From: Ehretia macrophylla
Taxonomy: Eukaryota; Streptophyta; Magnoliopsida; Boraginales; Ehretiaceae
Direction of reading: 5' to 3'
Assembly (NCBI GenBank): GCA_037974665.1
Contig: CM075771.1
Location: forward strand, 4,278,881 to 4,342,880
DNA length: 64,000 nt
Notes under the pieces: model-generated
What the model saw: only the letters and a program-made list of their open reading frames with translations
Told to the model about the DNA's origin: nothing
Database searches by the model: none
Part shown: in pieces, positions 46,153 through 58,013 of the stretch
How the letters are laid out: every line of letters begins with the position of its first letter
Position numbering within the stretch: the stretch's first letter is position 1
Program-made: the position numbers and the translations under genes

Positions 46153-49047
46153 TGGGTCTTCTTCACCTGAGATGATAAAAGAGGGTGAGTCCTTATGAAC
46201 TCAGCGAGGGAGAACGAGAAATAAGTTTTGAAACTCATTTTCCAGTTCAACTTATGAAAATCCCTTTTGCAAGCATGAACACAACAGAAATATAAGTACA
46301 GAAACAGGAATACCGGTCTTTCCTCCCTGAGGTTCTCTAGGAATCAAGCGAGTGTACTTATACACATAGTAAAAAGGAAACAGTGAGCTTTTGCTCTCAG
46401 ATCAGTTCCAGGATCAGTTGTTGAGGCCAACTTCAAATCATCCCCCAAACACGCCAAGTGGGTGTACTCCGGATGTACCCCGAAATCCTACGACCCAACT
46501 CTCCGAGGAAGTCTAGCCCCCAAGCGAGAGAGGGAATGGGACCATGGTAGTCACGGGAGCACCGGCAAGCCCGATGCCACCCGGTGTGCGTGATCGCTAC
46601 CATGCCAACAGGAAAGGTTGCAACCTTGTATGCAAATGCACATTCATGACAGGTAATATATCACAGTAGGAGGACAACAAAGTAGGTTGCCTCCGGACAG
46701 TCATAAGATTGCACATTGACAGGTAAACAAGCAGGGCACGATAAGACAGGAAATTTCACTTGAAAGGCATATAGAGTTATATGAAAATTAAATGGGCAGC
46801 CATGTAACACATGTAAAACAGGCCATATAACTCATTAAGAAGCCCACGTGATCAAGTGATAAGATTATTCAACATGCAATGATATCAACATGGGTTCGGA
46901 TGCAAGGAAAGCTTATTTGTCAACATGCAATGGTCAAAATCCCATTTAAAGTTATAAGACAATTACGGGCAGCTCACTAAGCATATAATTTCCACACAAT
47001 ATCCAAATGATCAACAATTAGCAAGACTACCTAGTCATTAGGGTTTCCGTTTCATGCTTAATCGTGTGATTAAAACCCTAAGTCAACTCAAAATCATTCT
47101 CAAGTCATGCATCATTCAATTCAAGCATCCTCAAGTACTCAAAACAGTCCACATAACATCCCAACACCACATTTCCACACAATTAGTACCACAAGAGAGG
47201 TTACAACAATTTTCCAAGCATGTAGTTAAGTGAAACCTTTACTGCAATAGGTTGTTTTCTCACAATCAATAGGATAATCAAACAATCTCCAAATTCAGTG
47301 AATAAGATGTCAAATTAAATCTTAAGAAGTTAAATAAAATCAGAAACAAACCTTGCATCAATTGGAGTTCGGAATCATTAGTTATAGCCGAAACAGTGAG
47401 GTAGCACAAAACTGTCCAGATTTGCACACCTTTCAGAAATTGACGTTTTTGAGGTCCTTAGGGTCAGTTTTAGCCTTAGTCCATTTCTGACAAAATAGTC
47501 CAGAACTGAAAAATCTAGCAGCAAACCAAATTTCATGCATTTTGGACATCATTTACTAAGTCAAATATGGTTCGTTCCACAAGGTCAGTGCATCTGCCAA
47601 AACCTGCTTCATTTTTCCAGATTTCCAGATTTGGTCACATTTTAAAGATTTTCCATTTTGAGGACCTTAGAGTCAAAATTTGCTTCGGCCTATTTCTGGG
47701 AAAAATGTTCAAAACTGTTCAAACTATTCACCTACCAATTTCATTCATTTTCAACATCATTTGCCTAGCTAAACTTACCTCGCACAGACTGGTCAGAGAG
47801 CTGTCAACAATTTCGACTTCTCCTAGCATCATTTTCAAGCCAAGATCTTGCCATGCATGTTGTTTAAGCTTATGAACGACCATATAGCTCAAGTACAGAA
47901 GAAAATACACAAATTTTTGACCATCCATGTGAATTTTTGAAGAGTTTTCAAAAGGTTTTAACCCTCACCTTAGCAATCAACCACAAAGATGCTCAAAAAC
48001 CTTGTTGAAGCACAACCTTCTTCCTCTCCTTGCTTAGCCGAAGACCCAACTAGCTTTTCTCTATTTTTCCTAGCTTAGTGATCAATCTCTTAGCACATGC
48101 ATGAAGTTAGAACATGAAGAAAAGAAATGGATGCCAAGAAGCTTACCTAGGCCGAATAGAGTCTTCAATGCACATGCATGTGTAATTTTCACCTCCTAGC
48201 TAGCTCGGTTGAGGTTCTTTGCTTGTAGCTTGCTTTGCTTAGCTATGGTGTGAAGAAGAGAAGCTAAGAAGATGAAGAACTCAGCCAAGGCCGAGAATGA
48301 GAGAGGAAAATGAGAGGGGAGAGAGAAAGATTGAAAAGGAAATGAAGAAATGACAAGAGTAAAACTCTTTTGCATTCACCCAAGCATTGGTCGGCCTTGG
48401 GCTTCCAAATCTGATTTTTTTTTGTCTTCAAGGTGGAATTTTGAAATGTTAGCATGGGCTATGAGTTTTTGGTCGAACAAGAGAGATATTTGAGGTGGTT
48501 TTGATCATATTTTTATGCATTTTGTGTCATAGTTTGTCTAAGCATGCATAGTTGATTATAAAATTGTTCAAACCTTGTGCAAAACCATGGTATGGTCGGC
48601 CAAGCATGTGGGAAAATTCTGAATTTTGTCTTGGTTAAGCTTATTTTATTGCTTGTGTTTGGAAGTGCAAAAAGAAAAGGAATAAAGAATGAAGAATGTT
48701 TGGTGTTTGGTGCATTTTTTGTCTTCTAATGAGTTGAATTAGGATTATTATATTGATAGGGGATTTTGTAGGATTGTTTAATAGTCTAGTGCTCCGTGAA
48801 AGATGCTTTCTTGATTAGCGTGAAGGCACGCTTTCCTAGGTCTAGGGCACGCACTACAAGGTAGGACACGAACTAAGAGATGAACGCACGTTTTCCAAGT
48901 AAGTGCACGCAACCCTAAATGAATGCACGTAATTCAATGCATGGCACAAATAATGAACACAATCCTTAAACCTAGGTCATGGAACACAAATCTAGGTTAG
49001 GGCACACGAAGCTAGGTTTCGCATGGAAATCGGGGTCGGGCCTTACA
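46153..49047 (-). mobile_element. Fragment C: inverted, truncated LTR of the A family
   Basis: On the minus strand it begins with TGTAAGGCCCGACCCCG at 49047 and runs through the donor-like AAGGTGAGG (47963-47971), the structured module (about 46585-46480), the ACTCACC/CTCAG acceptor-like region, and stops inside the acidic mini-frame at GAAGAAGACCCA. The last ~0.6 kb of the LTR is missing. It is the same family as A and E but more diverged, including an insertion near 46660 (ATCACAGTAGGAGGACAACA). At the inner end the sequence GAAC is shared by LTR and 5S spacer (microhomology). Part of a 5S unit (~305 bp) was deleted with it. No interior or second LTR is present. ORFs such as 47567-47875 are non-coding. 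Confidence 0.88.
47963..47971 (-). promoter_or_regulatory. Splice-donor-like AAGGTGAGG in fragment C
   Basis: The minus strand reads TGCTAAG|GTGAGGGTTAAAACC, matching E (60526-60534). Function inferred from consensus only. Confidence 0.4.
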
Positions 49048-49150
49048 ACTTCCCAGGGGGTTACCTATCCTAGTACTACTCTCGCCCAAGCACGCTTAAC
49101 TTCGGAGTTCTGATGGGATTCGGTGCATTATTGCTGGTATGATCGCACCC
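49048..49150 (-). pseudogene. 5S rRNA: 5S rRNA copy 39, 3' end removed by fragment C
   Basis: 103 nt remain; the last 16 nt of the RNA and the terminator are replaced by the LTR. Also GGTTACCTATCC, GATTCGG and TTATTGCTGG. Confidence 0.9.
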
Positions 49151-49707
49151 GTCATGTTGAGGGCACAATTCCTATATGTGTTAACAGTTCACAGTCCTAG
49201 CCTAGAGAGATGGCCCATTCAAAAGGCCCAATGGGCTTAACGACAACCCATCCGCTTTAACAACGCTGCATCCTCGCAAGATGTGATATCGACACGTTGT
49301 AGGGCCCTCTGATGTCCCGCGAGTTAGGTTGTCGTCCTTTCAACAGCTCACGACGTACGATCCAAGATAGAAAAGCAGAGCAAAAGAAGAAAAATGGCTT
49401 GAAACCGATGAAAACGTTCGCTTTTGGGCTCCAAAAATGGTCACAGCAAACAAGCTGGCTGCCCCTATCGTAGAGCTCTCCGAGAGCTTTGCAACGGTAT
49501 GCTGTGCGCTGAGTAACTCCTTACGGATCAAAAGTTATGGGCACCGGAGTGACGGAGACCTAGTCATAAACCCTACGCCCTCGGCTTGCGGGCCCGGCCT
49601 CTACGTGAAGCGAAGTTGTCTGCCCAATGTTCAGTGGGATTCGGTAATAGAGATTTGGCGGATAAAGTATCTTGGCAACCCTAACCAGGGAAAAAAAAAT
49701 TGAAAAG

Positions 49708-49826
49708 GGGGTGCAACATGAGGACTTCCCAATGGGTCACCCATCCTATTACTATTCTCGCCCAATCACGCTTAACTTCGGAGTTCTGATGGGATCCGGT
49801 TCATTAGTGCTGGTATGATCGCACCC
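49708..49826 (-). rRNA. 5S rRNA: 5S rRNA copy 40
   Basis: Full length. Differences: ACATGAGG, CCAATGGG, CCTATTACTATT, AATCACG, GGTTCATT. Confidence 0.87.
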
Positions 49827-50121
49827 GTCATGTTGAGGGCACAATTCCTATATGTGTTAATGGTTCACAGTCCCAGCCTAGAGAGATGGCCCATTCAAAA
49901 GGCCAATGGGCTTAACGACAACCCATCTACTTCAACAACGCAGCATCCTCGCAAGACATGATATCGACACGTTGTAGGGCCCTCTGATGTTCGCGAGTCA
50001 GGTTGTCATCCTTTGAACAGCTCACGACGTACGATCTGGGACAGAAAAATAGAGCAAAAGAAGAAAAGTGGCCAGAAACTGATGAAAACGTTCAATTTTT
50101 GGGTCCAAAAATGGGCACAAC

Positions 50122-50251
50122 GTGCAAGCTTGTTACCCCTGCTTTAGAGCTCTCAGAGAGCTTTGCAACGGTATGTTGTACACTGCGAGCAAGCTAGCTA
50201 CCCCTATCGTAGAGCTCTCAGAGAGCTTTGCAACGGTACGTTGTGCGCTGT
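50122..50251 (+). repeat. ~65-bp tandem duplication within a 5S spacer
   Basis: GCAAGCTTGTTACCCCTG... is followed by a second GCAAGCTAGCTACCCCTA... 65 bp later, each with AGCTCTCAGAGAGCT and CTTTGCAACGGTA. It explains the 741-bp unit. The two copies differ at roughly ten positions, so either it is old or it arose by exchange between different units. Confidence 0.85.
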
Positions 50252-50448
50252 GTAACTCCTTACGGATCAAAAGTTGTGGGCACCGGGGCGACGGAGACCT
50301 AGTCACAAACCCTACGCCCTCGGTTTGCGGGCCCGGCCTCTACGTGAAGCGAAGTTGTCTTGCCCAATGTTCCGTGGGATTCGATAATAGAGATTTGGTG
50401 GATAAAGTATCTTGGCAACCCTAACCAGGGAAAAAAAAATTTGAAAAG

Positions 50449-50567
50449 GGGGTTCAACATGAGGACTTCCCAGGGGGTCACCAATACTAGTACTACTCTC
50501 GCCCAAGCACGCTTAACTTCGGAGTTCTGAAGGGATGCAGGGCATTAGTGCTGGTACGATTGCACCC
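50449..50567 (-). rRNA. 5S rRNA: 5S rRNA copy 41
   Basis: Full length. Differences: GGTTCAACATG, CCAATACTAG, GAAGGGATGCAGGG, TACGATTGC. Confidence 0.86.
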
Positions 50568-51125
50568 GTCATGTTGAGGGCACATTTCCTATATGTGTTA
50601 ACGGTTCACAGTCCTAGCCTAGAGGGATGGCCCATTCAAAAGGCCCAATGGGCTTACCGACAACCCATCCGCTTCAACAACGAAGCATCCTTGCAAGACG
50701 TGATATCGACACGTTGTAGGGCCCTCTGATGTACCGCGAGTCAGGTTGTCTTCCTTTTAACAGCTCACGACGTACGATCCGGGACGGAAAAACAGAGCAA
50801 AAGAAGAAAAGTTGCCTGAAACTGATGAAAACGTTCGATTTTGGGCTCCAAAAAAGGCCACAGCGGGCAACCATGCTGCCCCTGTCGTAGAGCTCTCAAA
50901 GAGCTTTGCAACGGTTTGTTGTGCGCTACATAACTCCTTACGGATCAAAAGTTATGGGCACCGGAGCGACGGAGACCTGGTCACAAACCCTACGCCCTCG
51001 GTTTGCGGGCCCGGCCTCTACGTGAAGCGAAGTTGTCTTGCCCAATGATCCGTGGGATTCGGTAATAGAGATTTGGTGCTTAAAGTATCTTGGCAACACT
51101 AACCAGGGAAAAAAAAATTGAAAAG

Positions 51126-51244
51126 GGGGTGCAACATGAGGACTTCCCAAGGGGTCACCCATCCTAGTACTACTCTCGCCCAAGCACGCTTAACTTCGGA
51201 GTTTTTATGGGATCCGGTGCACTAGTGCTGGTATGATCGCACCC
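51126..51244 (-). rRNA. 5S rRNA: 5S rRNA copy 42
   Basis: Full length. Differences: ACATGAGG, CCCAAGGGG, GTTTTTATGG, GCACTAG. A box and IE are consensus. Confidence 0.89.
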
Positions 51245-51802
51245 GTCATGTTGAGGGCACAATTTCTATATGTGTTAACGGTTCACAGTCCCAGCCTAGA
51301 AAGATGGCCCATTCAAAAGGCCCAATGGCCTTAACGACAACCCATCCACTCCAACAACGCAACATCCTCGCAAGACATGATATCGACACGTTGTAAGGCC
51401 CTCTAATCTCCCGCGAGTCAGGTTGTCGTCCTTTTAACAGCTCACGACATACGATCCGGGATGAAAAAATAGAGCAAAAGAACAAAAGTGGCCTGAAACT
51501 GATGAAAACATTCGATTTTGGGCTCCAAAAAGGGGCACAGTGAGCAAGCTAGCTACCCCTGTCGTAGAGCTCTCAGTGAGCTTTGCAACGGTATGTTGTG
51601 CGCCGCGTAACTCCTTACGGATCAAAAGTTATGGGCAACGGAGCGACGGAGACCTGGTCACAAACCCTACGCCCTCGGTTTGCGGGACCAGCCTCTATGT
51701 GAAGCGAAGTTGCTTTACCCAATGTTCCGTGGGATTCGGTAATAGAGATTTGGTGGATAAAGTATCTTGGCAACCCTAACCAGGGCAAAAAAAATTGAAA
51801 AG

Positions 51803-51921
51803 CGGGTGCAACACGAGGACTTCCCAGGGGGTCACCCATCCTAGTACTACTCTCGCCCAAGCACGCTTAACTTCGGATTTCTGATGGGATCCGGTGCATT
51901 AGTGCTGGTATGATCGCACCC
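51803..51921 (-). rRNA. 5S rRNA: 5S rRNA copy 43, near consensus
   Basis: One change in the body (CGGATTT, RNA position C44 to A) and AGCGGGTGC at the very 3' edge. The internal promoter is intact. Second-best candidate for an active gene. Confidence 0.92.
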
Positions 51922-52474
51922 ATCTTGTTGAGGGCACAATTCCTATATGTGTTAACGGTTCATAGTGCCAGCCTAGAGAGATGGCCCATTCTAAAGGCCC
52001 AATGGGCTTAACGACAACCCATCCGCTTCAACAACGCAGCATCCTCGCAAGATGTGTTGTCGACACGTTGTAGGGCCCTCTGATGTCCCGCGAGTCAGGT
52101 TATTATCCTTTTAATAGCTCACGACGTACGATCTGGGACGGAAAAATAGAGCAAAAGAAAAAAAGGGGCCTGAAACTAATGAAAATGTTCGATTTTTGGC
52201 TCCAAAAAGGGCACAGCTAGCTCTCTGCCCCCGTCGTAGAGCTCTCAAAGAGCTTTGCAATGGTATGCTATGCGCTGCATAACTCCTTACGGATCAAAAG
52301 TTATGGGCACTGGAGCGACAGAGACCTGGTCACAAACCCTACGCCCTCGGTTTGCGGGCCCGGCCTCCACGTGAAGCGAAATTGTCTTGCCCAATGTTCC
52401 GTGGGATTAGGTAATAGAGATTTGATGGATAAAGTATCTTGGCAACCATAACCAGGGCAAAAAAATTGAAAACG

Positions 52475-52593
52475 GGGGTGCAACACGAGGACTTCCTATG
52501 GGGTCACCCATCCTAGCACTACTCTCGCCCAAGCACGCTTAACTTCGGAGTTCTGATGGGATCCGGTGCATTAGTGCTAGTATGATCGCACCC
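52475..52593 (-). rRNA. 5S rRNA: 5S rRNA copy 44
   Basis: Full length. Differences: TTCCTATGGGG, CTAGCAC, GCTAGTA. Confidence 0.89.
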
Positions 52594-53117
52594 ATCATGT
52601 TGAGGGCACAATTCCTATATGTGTTAACGGTTCACAGTGCCAGCCTAGAGAGATGGCCCATTCAAAAGGCCCAATGGGCTTAACGACAACCCATCTGCTT
52701 CAACAACACAGCATCCTCGCAAGACGTGATGTCGACACGTTGTTGGGCCCTATGATATCCCGCGAGTCAGGTTGTCGTCCTTTTAACAGCTCACGACGTA
52801 CGATCCGGGACGAAAAAACAGAGCAAAAGAAGAAAAGTGGCCCGAAAAGGGCACAACGAGCAAGCTGGCTGCCCCTGTCGTAGAGCTCTAAGAGAGCTTT
52901 GCAACGGTATGCTGTGCGCCGCGTAACTCTTTACGGATCAAAAGTTATGGGCACTGGAGCGACGGAGACCTGGTCACAAACCCTACACCCTCGGTTTGTG
53001 GGCCCGGCCTCTTTGTGAAGCGAAGTTTCTTGCCCAATGTTCCGTGGGATTCGATAATAGAGATTTGGTGGATAAAGTATCTTGGCAACCCTAACCAGGG
53101 CAAAAAAAATTGAAAAG

Positions 53118-53236
53118 GGGGTGCAACACGAGGACTTCCTAGGGGGTGACCAATCCTAGTACTACTCTCGCCCAACCACGCTTAACTACGGAGTTCTGAT
53201 GGGATCCGGTGCATTAGTGCTAGTATGATCGCACCC
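53118..53236 (-). rRNA. 5S rRNA: 5S rRNA copy 45
   Basis: Full length. Differences: TTCCTAG, GGTGACCAATCC, CAACCACG, ACTACGG, GCTAGTA. Confidence 0.87.
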
Positions 53237-54194
53237 GTCATGTTGAGGGCACAATTCCTATATGTGTTAACGATTCACAGTGCCAGCCTAGAGAGATGGC
53301 CCATGCAAAAGGCCCAATGGGCATAACGACAACCCATCCGCTTCAACAACGGAACTTCCTCGCAAGACCTGATATCGACACGTTGTAGGGCCCTCTGATG
53401 TCGCGAGAGTCAGGTTGTCGTCCTTTTAACAGCTCACGACGTATGATACGGGACGGAAAAACTGAGCAAAAGAAGAAAAGTGGCTTGAAACTGATGAAAA
53501 CGTTCGATTTTGGGCTCCAAAAACTGGCATAGCGAGCAAGCTAGCTACCACCGTGGTTGAGCTCTCAGAGAGCTTTGTAACGGTATGCTATGCGCCGCGT
53601 AACTCCTTACGGATCAAAGGTTATGGGTACCGGAGCAACGGAGACCTGGTCACAAACCCTATGCCCTCGGTTTGCGGGCCCGGCCACTATGTGAAGCAAA
53701 GTTGTCTTACCCAATGTAACGCCCCGATCCCTCACGAGACCGGAGGCTCTAATAACCATGCTATTCTCAACCCAATACCAAACCCGGTCACAAAATTTTA
53801 GGGAAAAACGGACAGAGTTTCCTCTGTACCGCGGACATTTTTCAAACCTGTAAATGCTCAAAATAGCCACAATATACTAAAACAAGCTTTTATAATTAAA
53901 ATTCAAAGGTTCAAGGTCATCCAAGCCAGGAGACAAACAACAGCTCCAAATCACACATGCATGCACCCAACTTAACTTTTCATTAAACCTTTTTAACATG
54001 CCATCCTATGATAACATTAGAGCAATTTTAGAAGTTGAAATCAACACCTCTAAACATACACCCCCGAGCATGCAAGAACTAAAAGGAGAATTAAAAGTTA
54101 TTACAAACCATAATATCTCAAAGCTAACATTACAACCAACAGCTTTCAACTTGCAACTACAAGAATATACATAGCCTTAAGGCCACAAAATAGA

Positions 54195-54347
54195 TCATGC
54201 TATAGCAATACAAGTACACCATGTAACAACAAGAAGGCAAATCCACCTTAGACAACAAACACATAACAACTTGGGCAAAGGCTCAGCCTGAACTTCTTCC
54301 TCTTCCACTAGCACCTCAACTAGTTGGGGTTCACCCTCAGCACTTCC
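54195..54347 (-). other. Possible acidic mini-exon, solo LTR D
   Basis: After CATGTTTTAG the frame reads GSAEGEPQLVEVLVEEEEVQ, then AEPLPK and a cysteine-rich hydrophobic tail to TGA at 54195. The N-terminal part aligns with the B peptide. The frame is open further upstream to an ATG at 54419 (74 codons in all), so unspliced translation is also conceivable. No known family recognised. Confidence 0.4.
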
Positions 54348-54679
54348 TAAAACATGTTTAGCGAGGTATGAGCAATCACAATTGCTCAGTGAGGGATAAG
54401 GTCTACCGGGGACGTGCAATGCAGCAGTTAGTACAAATAAAGCATTTTACAACCAAAGAACAATTAAAACAACAAGTTACTACACATTAAAAAGGATACG
54501 ATACACTTTGACTTCTGTAACGTCCCGGCTAAGCGAATACCCCGAAGGGCAGAGGCACACCAGCGACGCCACGAACTGAAATCTCGATGTAATAATGACA
54601 CTGATATCAATAAGCCGGCATCCCTTTATAACTCCAAAATGGGTGTACTCCGGATGTACCCCGAAATCCTACGACCCAA

Positions 54680-54764
54680 CTCTCCCTGGGCGGCATCCCA
54701 AGCGAGAGAGGGACTGGGCAATCATGGTAGCCGAGGTGGACCGGCAAGCCCGATGCCGCCCGGT
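54680..54764 (-). other. Conserved LTR structured module (two hairpins), solo LTR D
   Basis: Minus strand: ACCGG...CCGGT (54764-54740), then CTCTC-G-CTTGGG, loop ATGCCG, CCCAGGGAGAG (54708-54680): eleven pairs (ten Watson-Crick or A-U and one G-U) with one bulged G. This is the best-formed example in the window. Confidence 0.6.
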
Positions 54765-57439
54765 TTCCCCGACACTACCATGCCCGAATGGTTGCGCAAC
54801 CACGATGCAATGCACTCAAAATGATAACAATAGTATAAATCAATAAACACATGGTTGAGGGACAACAAAGTAGGTTGCCCTCATACACAATATATAGACA
54901 ATAAGTGCACATAATCTAAGTACAAGTAAATAAACTATTATGCACATAGGGATGAAGTCTCCCTCACCTCTACCGAGCTCCAAGATGTAAGTTTGAATCA
55001 CATCATTTCCAGTCACCTTGAACCTATGAGCAAACATTACTTCAATTACTCTTTAACTACAACATTCATTCTAAGTTAGCTAACTTATAACTTCGCTTAT
55101 TTAGCATATATACAATATCTATTAGAATTCTATTTTTAACAAAACACCACTTTTATATACCTTAACTTAACATATATTCCATATTTTCAATAGTCTACAA
55201 GTTAATTAAGAAGATAGTTCAACATTAGCACATAGGGAAAGAAATGCATTTATCAACTAATAGAAAAGTTAACTATCAACCATTTAATAACTAACATACT
55301 ATTTTAGTAAAATAACTATACTTCAAGCTAAGATTCTAACATATCACTAGTAGTATTAACTTAAGTTAATTACATTTAACATATAATAGACAACTATCAA
55401 CTTACAATTAACCTTACATGTAGTTTCAAAAAGCATTAAACACATTCTTCCACATAGTTTACTTGACCTTTCTAAGTGTTCACTAGTTGCACATTGATAA
55501 CAACAACTAATTCTAACAGTTGAATTGTTTAGCATATATAGAAACATTACCTATGTCTAAAGGTGGTGACCATCACAACTCTACTAGCATTTCTCATTCA
55601 CAGTCGAATAGAATAGCTTTCAATTTAAATTAACTTTACTAGCAATTAGATTTCAATTACAATTCATGAAAACAACATAACTATAAGAGCCCCATTACGT
55701 TATTAATCATCCAAGGACACTACACAATAAGGTCTTGATCGAATACATCCAATTAGAACTGAATTATATCATTACTATAGCAAAATAACAACAAAATTCA
55801 GATTCTCGCGTAACAGGGCATTTCTGACACATCTCACCAAAATGATCATAACTTGCTCTAGACAACTCCGATTAATGCACCGTAAAAAGCTGTAGAAACT
55901 AGACTCGTAAGGCTTTCTAATGGTATATAATTCAACCCCTAATCCTTCTCCAATTAATACAGTTTTAAGCTCGAAGTTGTCTCAATGCAGTTAGAATAGA
56001 AGCAGTTTATACAAGCAAATAAGCAGTTTTACAAAAGGGCATATACAAGATATAATTAGAATTACATCAAAAGTTCCACACCAACTTGAAACTACATTTA
56101 AACATTCAAGAAGTCATGCCAAGGTCTTAGAAGCGCGAGACAACCGAAATTGCACCTAAACCCCTTTGTTATTCAAGCTATTTCTCCTCCAAACCAAAGT
56201 TAATGATTCAAATTTAAAGGGAAACTCTACCAACCTTCTAACTAACCCTCAAGGAACCCTTTCAACCCTCTAACTCATTCAAACGCCCGCAATAACCTCG
56301 AAATCCCCAAATTCCCTCTTATAGCTTTACACTACACCTACCTCATCCGGGCTTCAAACAAGGATTAACAAATCTTCTATAGCACCTAGGTAGCCTAAGG
56401 ATACCAAAAGTAGAGCCCGAATCCACCCGGATTCGTCTTAACCCCGAAACCCCTTTATTAAAGTCGACTATTTTACGTTTTATGCGATTTTAGAGCAATT
56501 CAAGTGCACGGGGCTATTAGACTACCTTCATTAGCACCTAAGGCATCTATTAGGAGTGTTGAATCAAGCTAATTCGAGCAATTACACAAAACCCTAGAAA
56601 AACGTCACTATTCACCTCATGAATTAAACTAACGATTCCAACCGTTTAAAAAGCGAAACAATGGTTCAAATATGTTCTCTAGCACTCATATACAAGGTAT
56701 AATAGCATAGATAATCAATACAATAGCATTTGAACACATTTTCAACAAATCAAGAAAATAGCAACTATTTTAAAATGCGAAAATAAGCCGTGAAATCTCT
56801 CACCAATGCACGTAGGAGCTCCTAGGAGGCTAGTAGACACCCTAAACCACTTGCACCTAGCTTGGCTTGGCTTGGAATGAGGATTTGTTGAGCAAAAAAA
56901 CTCTATTTATTCTCCTATGCAATTCTCGGATTTGCTACAGTGTTTTCAGCATGCTTTCTTTTTTTTGTTTTTGTTTTGCTAAGTTATGAGCTAATGTGTG
57001 TGTTGTGTGAGTTATATATTAAATGGGGCTAAGTTGCTTGCTTAAATGGTTCACTAAATGCGCTTAGTTAGCTTAAAACGAGCCTAGATAGTAAAATGAA
57101 TGCTAGCTAATTCATTCCCTAAGTTATGTTACGTAACACTATTCATACAACTACAAAAATCATTTTCTAAACGAGCTCTCCTATCGCCTATAGCTCAAAT
57201 GCACATTTTTCCCACTACTCTAACAATTAATATGATTTAATAAAAATGCTAATTCGCTAATAGCATGAAGTTAAAAACGGAGTGAATAGTAATTTAAGAA
57301 GACAGTTAATAATGCACAGAAGGAAATGCGCAAACAAGGGATGCAACAGTAATTGAATGCATGGCTAAAACTCGGGCGTCACACCCAATGTTCTGTGGGA
57401 TTCGGTAATAGAGATTTGGTGGATAAAGTATCTTGGCAA

Positions 57440-57620
57440 CCCTAACCAAGGCAAAAAAAATTGAAAAGCCGGTGCAAGACGTGATATCGACACGTTGTAG
57501 GGCCCTCTGATGTACCGCGAGTCAGGTTGTCGTCATTTTAGCAGCTCACGACGTACGATCCGGGACGGAAAAACATGGCAAAAGAAGAAAAGTGTCCTGA
57601 AACTAATGAAAACGTTTCCA
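57440..57620 (-). other. Second 5S unit without a gene
   Basis: At about 57475 the last bases of a 5S gene (GGTGCAA) are fused to the spacer word GCAAGACGTGATATCG. The four shared bases GCAA suggest a microhomology deletion that removed the gene, promoter and upstream spacer. A further 14-bp loss is seen at 57615 (AACGTTTCCAAAAATG). Confidence 0.85.
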
Positions 57621-57895
57621 AAAATGGGCACAGCGAGCAAGCTGGATGCCCCCGTCGTAGAGCTCTCAGAGAGCTTTGCATCGGTATGCTGTGCCCCGCG
57701 TAACTCCTTATGAATAAAAAGTTATGGGCACCGGAGCGACGGAGACCTGGTCAAAAACCCTACGCCCTCGGTTTGCGGGCCCAACCTCTACGTGAAACGA
57801 AGTTGTCTTGCCCAATGTTCCGTGGTATTCTGTAATAGAGATTTGGTGGATAAAGTATCTTGGCAACCCTAACCAGGGCAAAAAAAATTGAAAAG

Positions 57896-58013
57896 GGGGT
57901 TCAACACGAGGACTTCCTAGGGGGTCACCCATCCTAGTACTACTCTCGCCCAACACGCTTAACTTCGGAGTTCTGATGGGATCTGGTGCATTAGTGCTGG
58001 TATGATCGCACCC
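57896..58013 (-). rRNA. 5S rRNA: 5S rRNA copy 46, 1-nt deletion
   Basis: 118 nt: one G lost in CCCAACACGCTT (A box side). Also GGTTCAAC, TTCCTAG, ATCTGG. Confidence 0.86.

Larger units (their letters stand above)
49048..53714 (-). repeat. 5S rDNA array, block 3 (7 genes, the first truncated)
   Basis: Begins inside a 5S gene. Unit lengths are 676, 741, 677, 677, 672 and 643 bp. The 741-bp unit holds a ~65-bp internal tandem duplication; the 643-bp unit lacks about 34 bp of spacer at 52845 (GTGGCCCGAAAAGGGCACA). Ends at the target site of D. Confidence 0.94.
53715..57383 (-). mobile_element. Element D: solo LTR of a third chromovirus family
   Basis: 3669 bp flanked by perfect 5-bp duplications CCCAA (53710-53714 and 57384-57388) taken from the spacer word CCCAATGTTC. 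On the minus strand it starts TGTGACGCCCGAGTTTTAG and ends GGGATCGGGGCGTTACA, close to the ends of B's LTR. Shared with B's LTR near the end: GTCCGCGGTACAGAGGAAAC. In between: donor-like TTGGTGAGAG (near 56803), the structured module (54764-54650), CGTATCCTTTTT near 54495, CCCTCACTGAGC, an acceptor-like TTTTAG and a long acidic frame (54195-54347). No PBS, PPT, interior or second LTR, hence a solo LTR left by LTR-LTR recombination. The inner word TGTAACGTCCCGG at 54518 resembles an LTR end but has no partner. Confidence 0.88.

Noticed and set aside
50535..50729. Other unit-specific ORFs such as 50535-50729 or 52653-52883
   Set aside because: They start inside or next to a 5S gene and run through spacer; similar frames are broken in neighbouring units.
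54505..54535. TGTAACGTCCCGG at 54518 as the end of a second nested LTR
   Set aside because: No partner end or target duplication was found and the flanking modules keep the order seen in A and B. Kept only as a remark under D.
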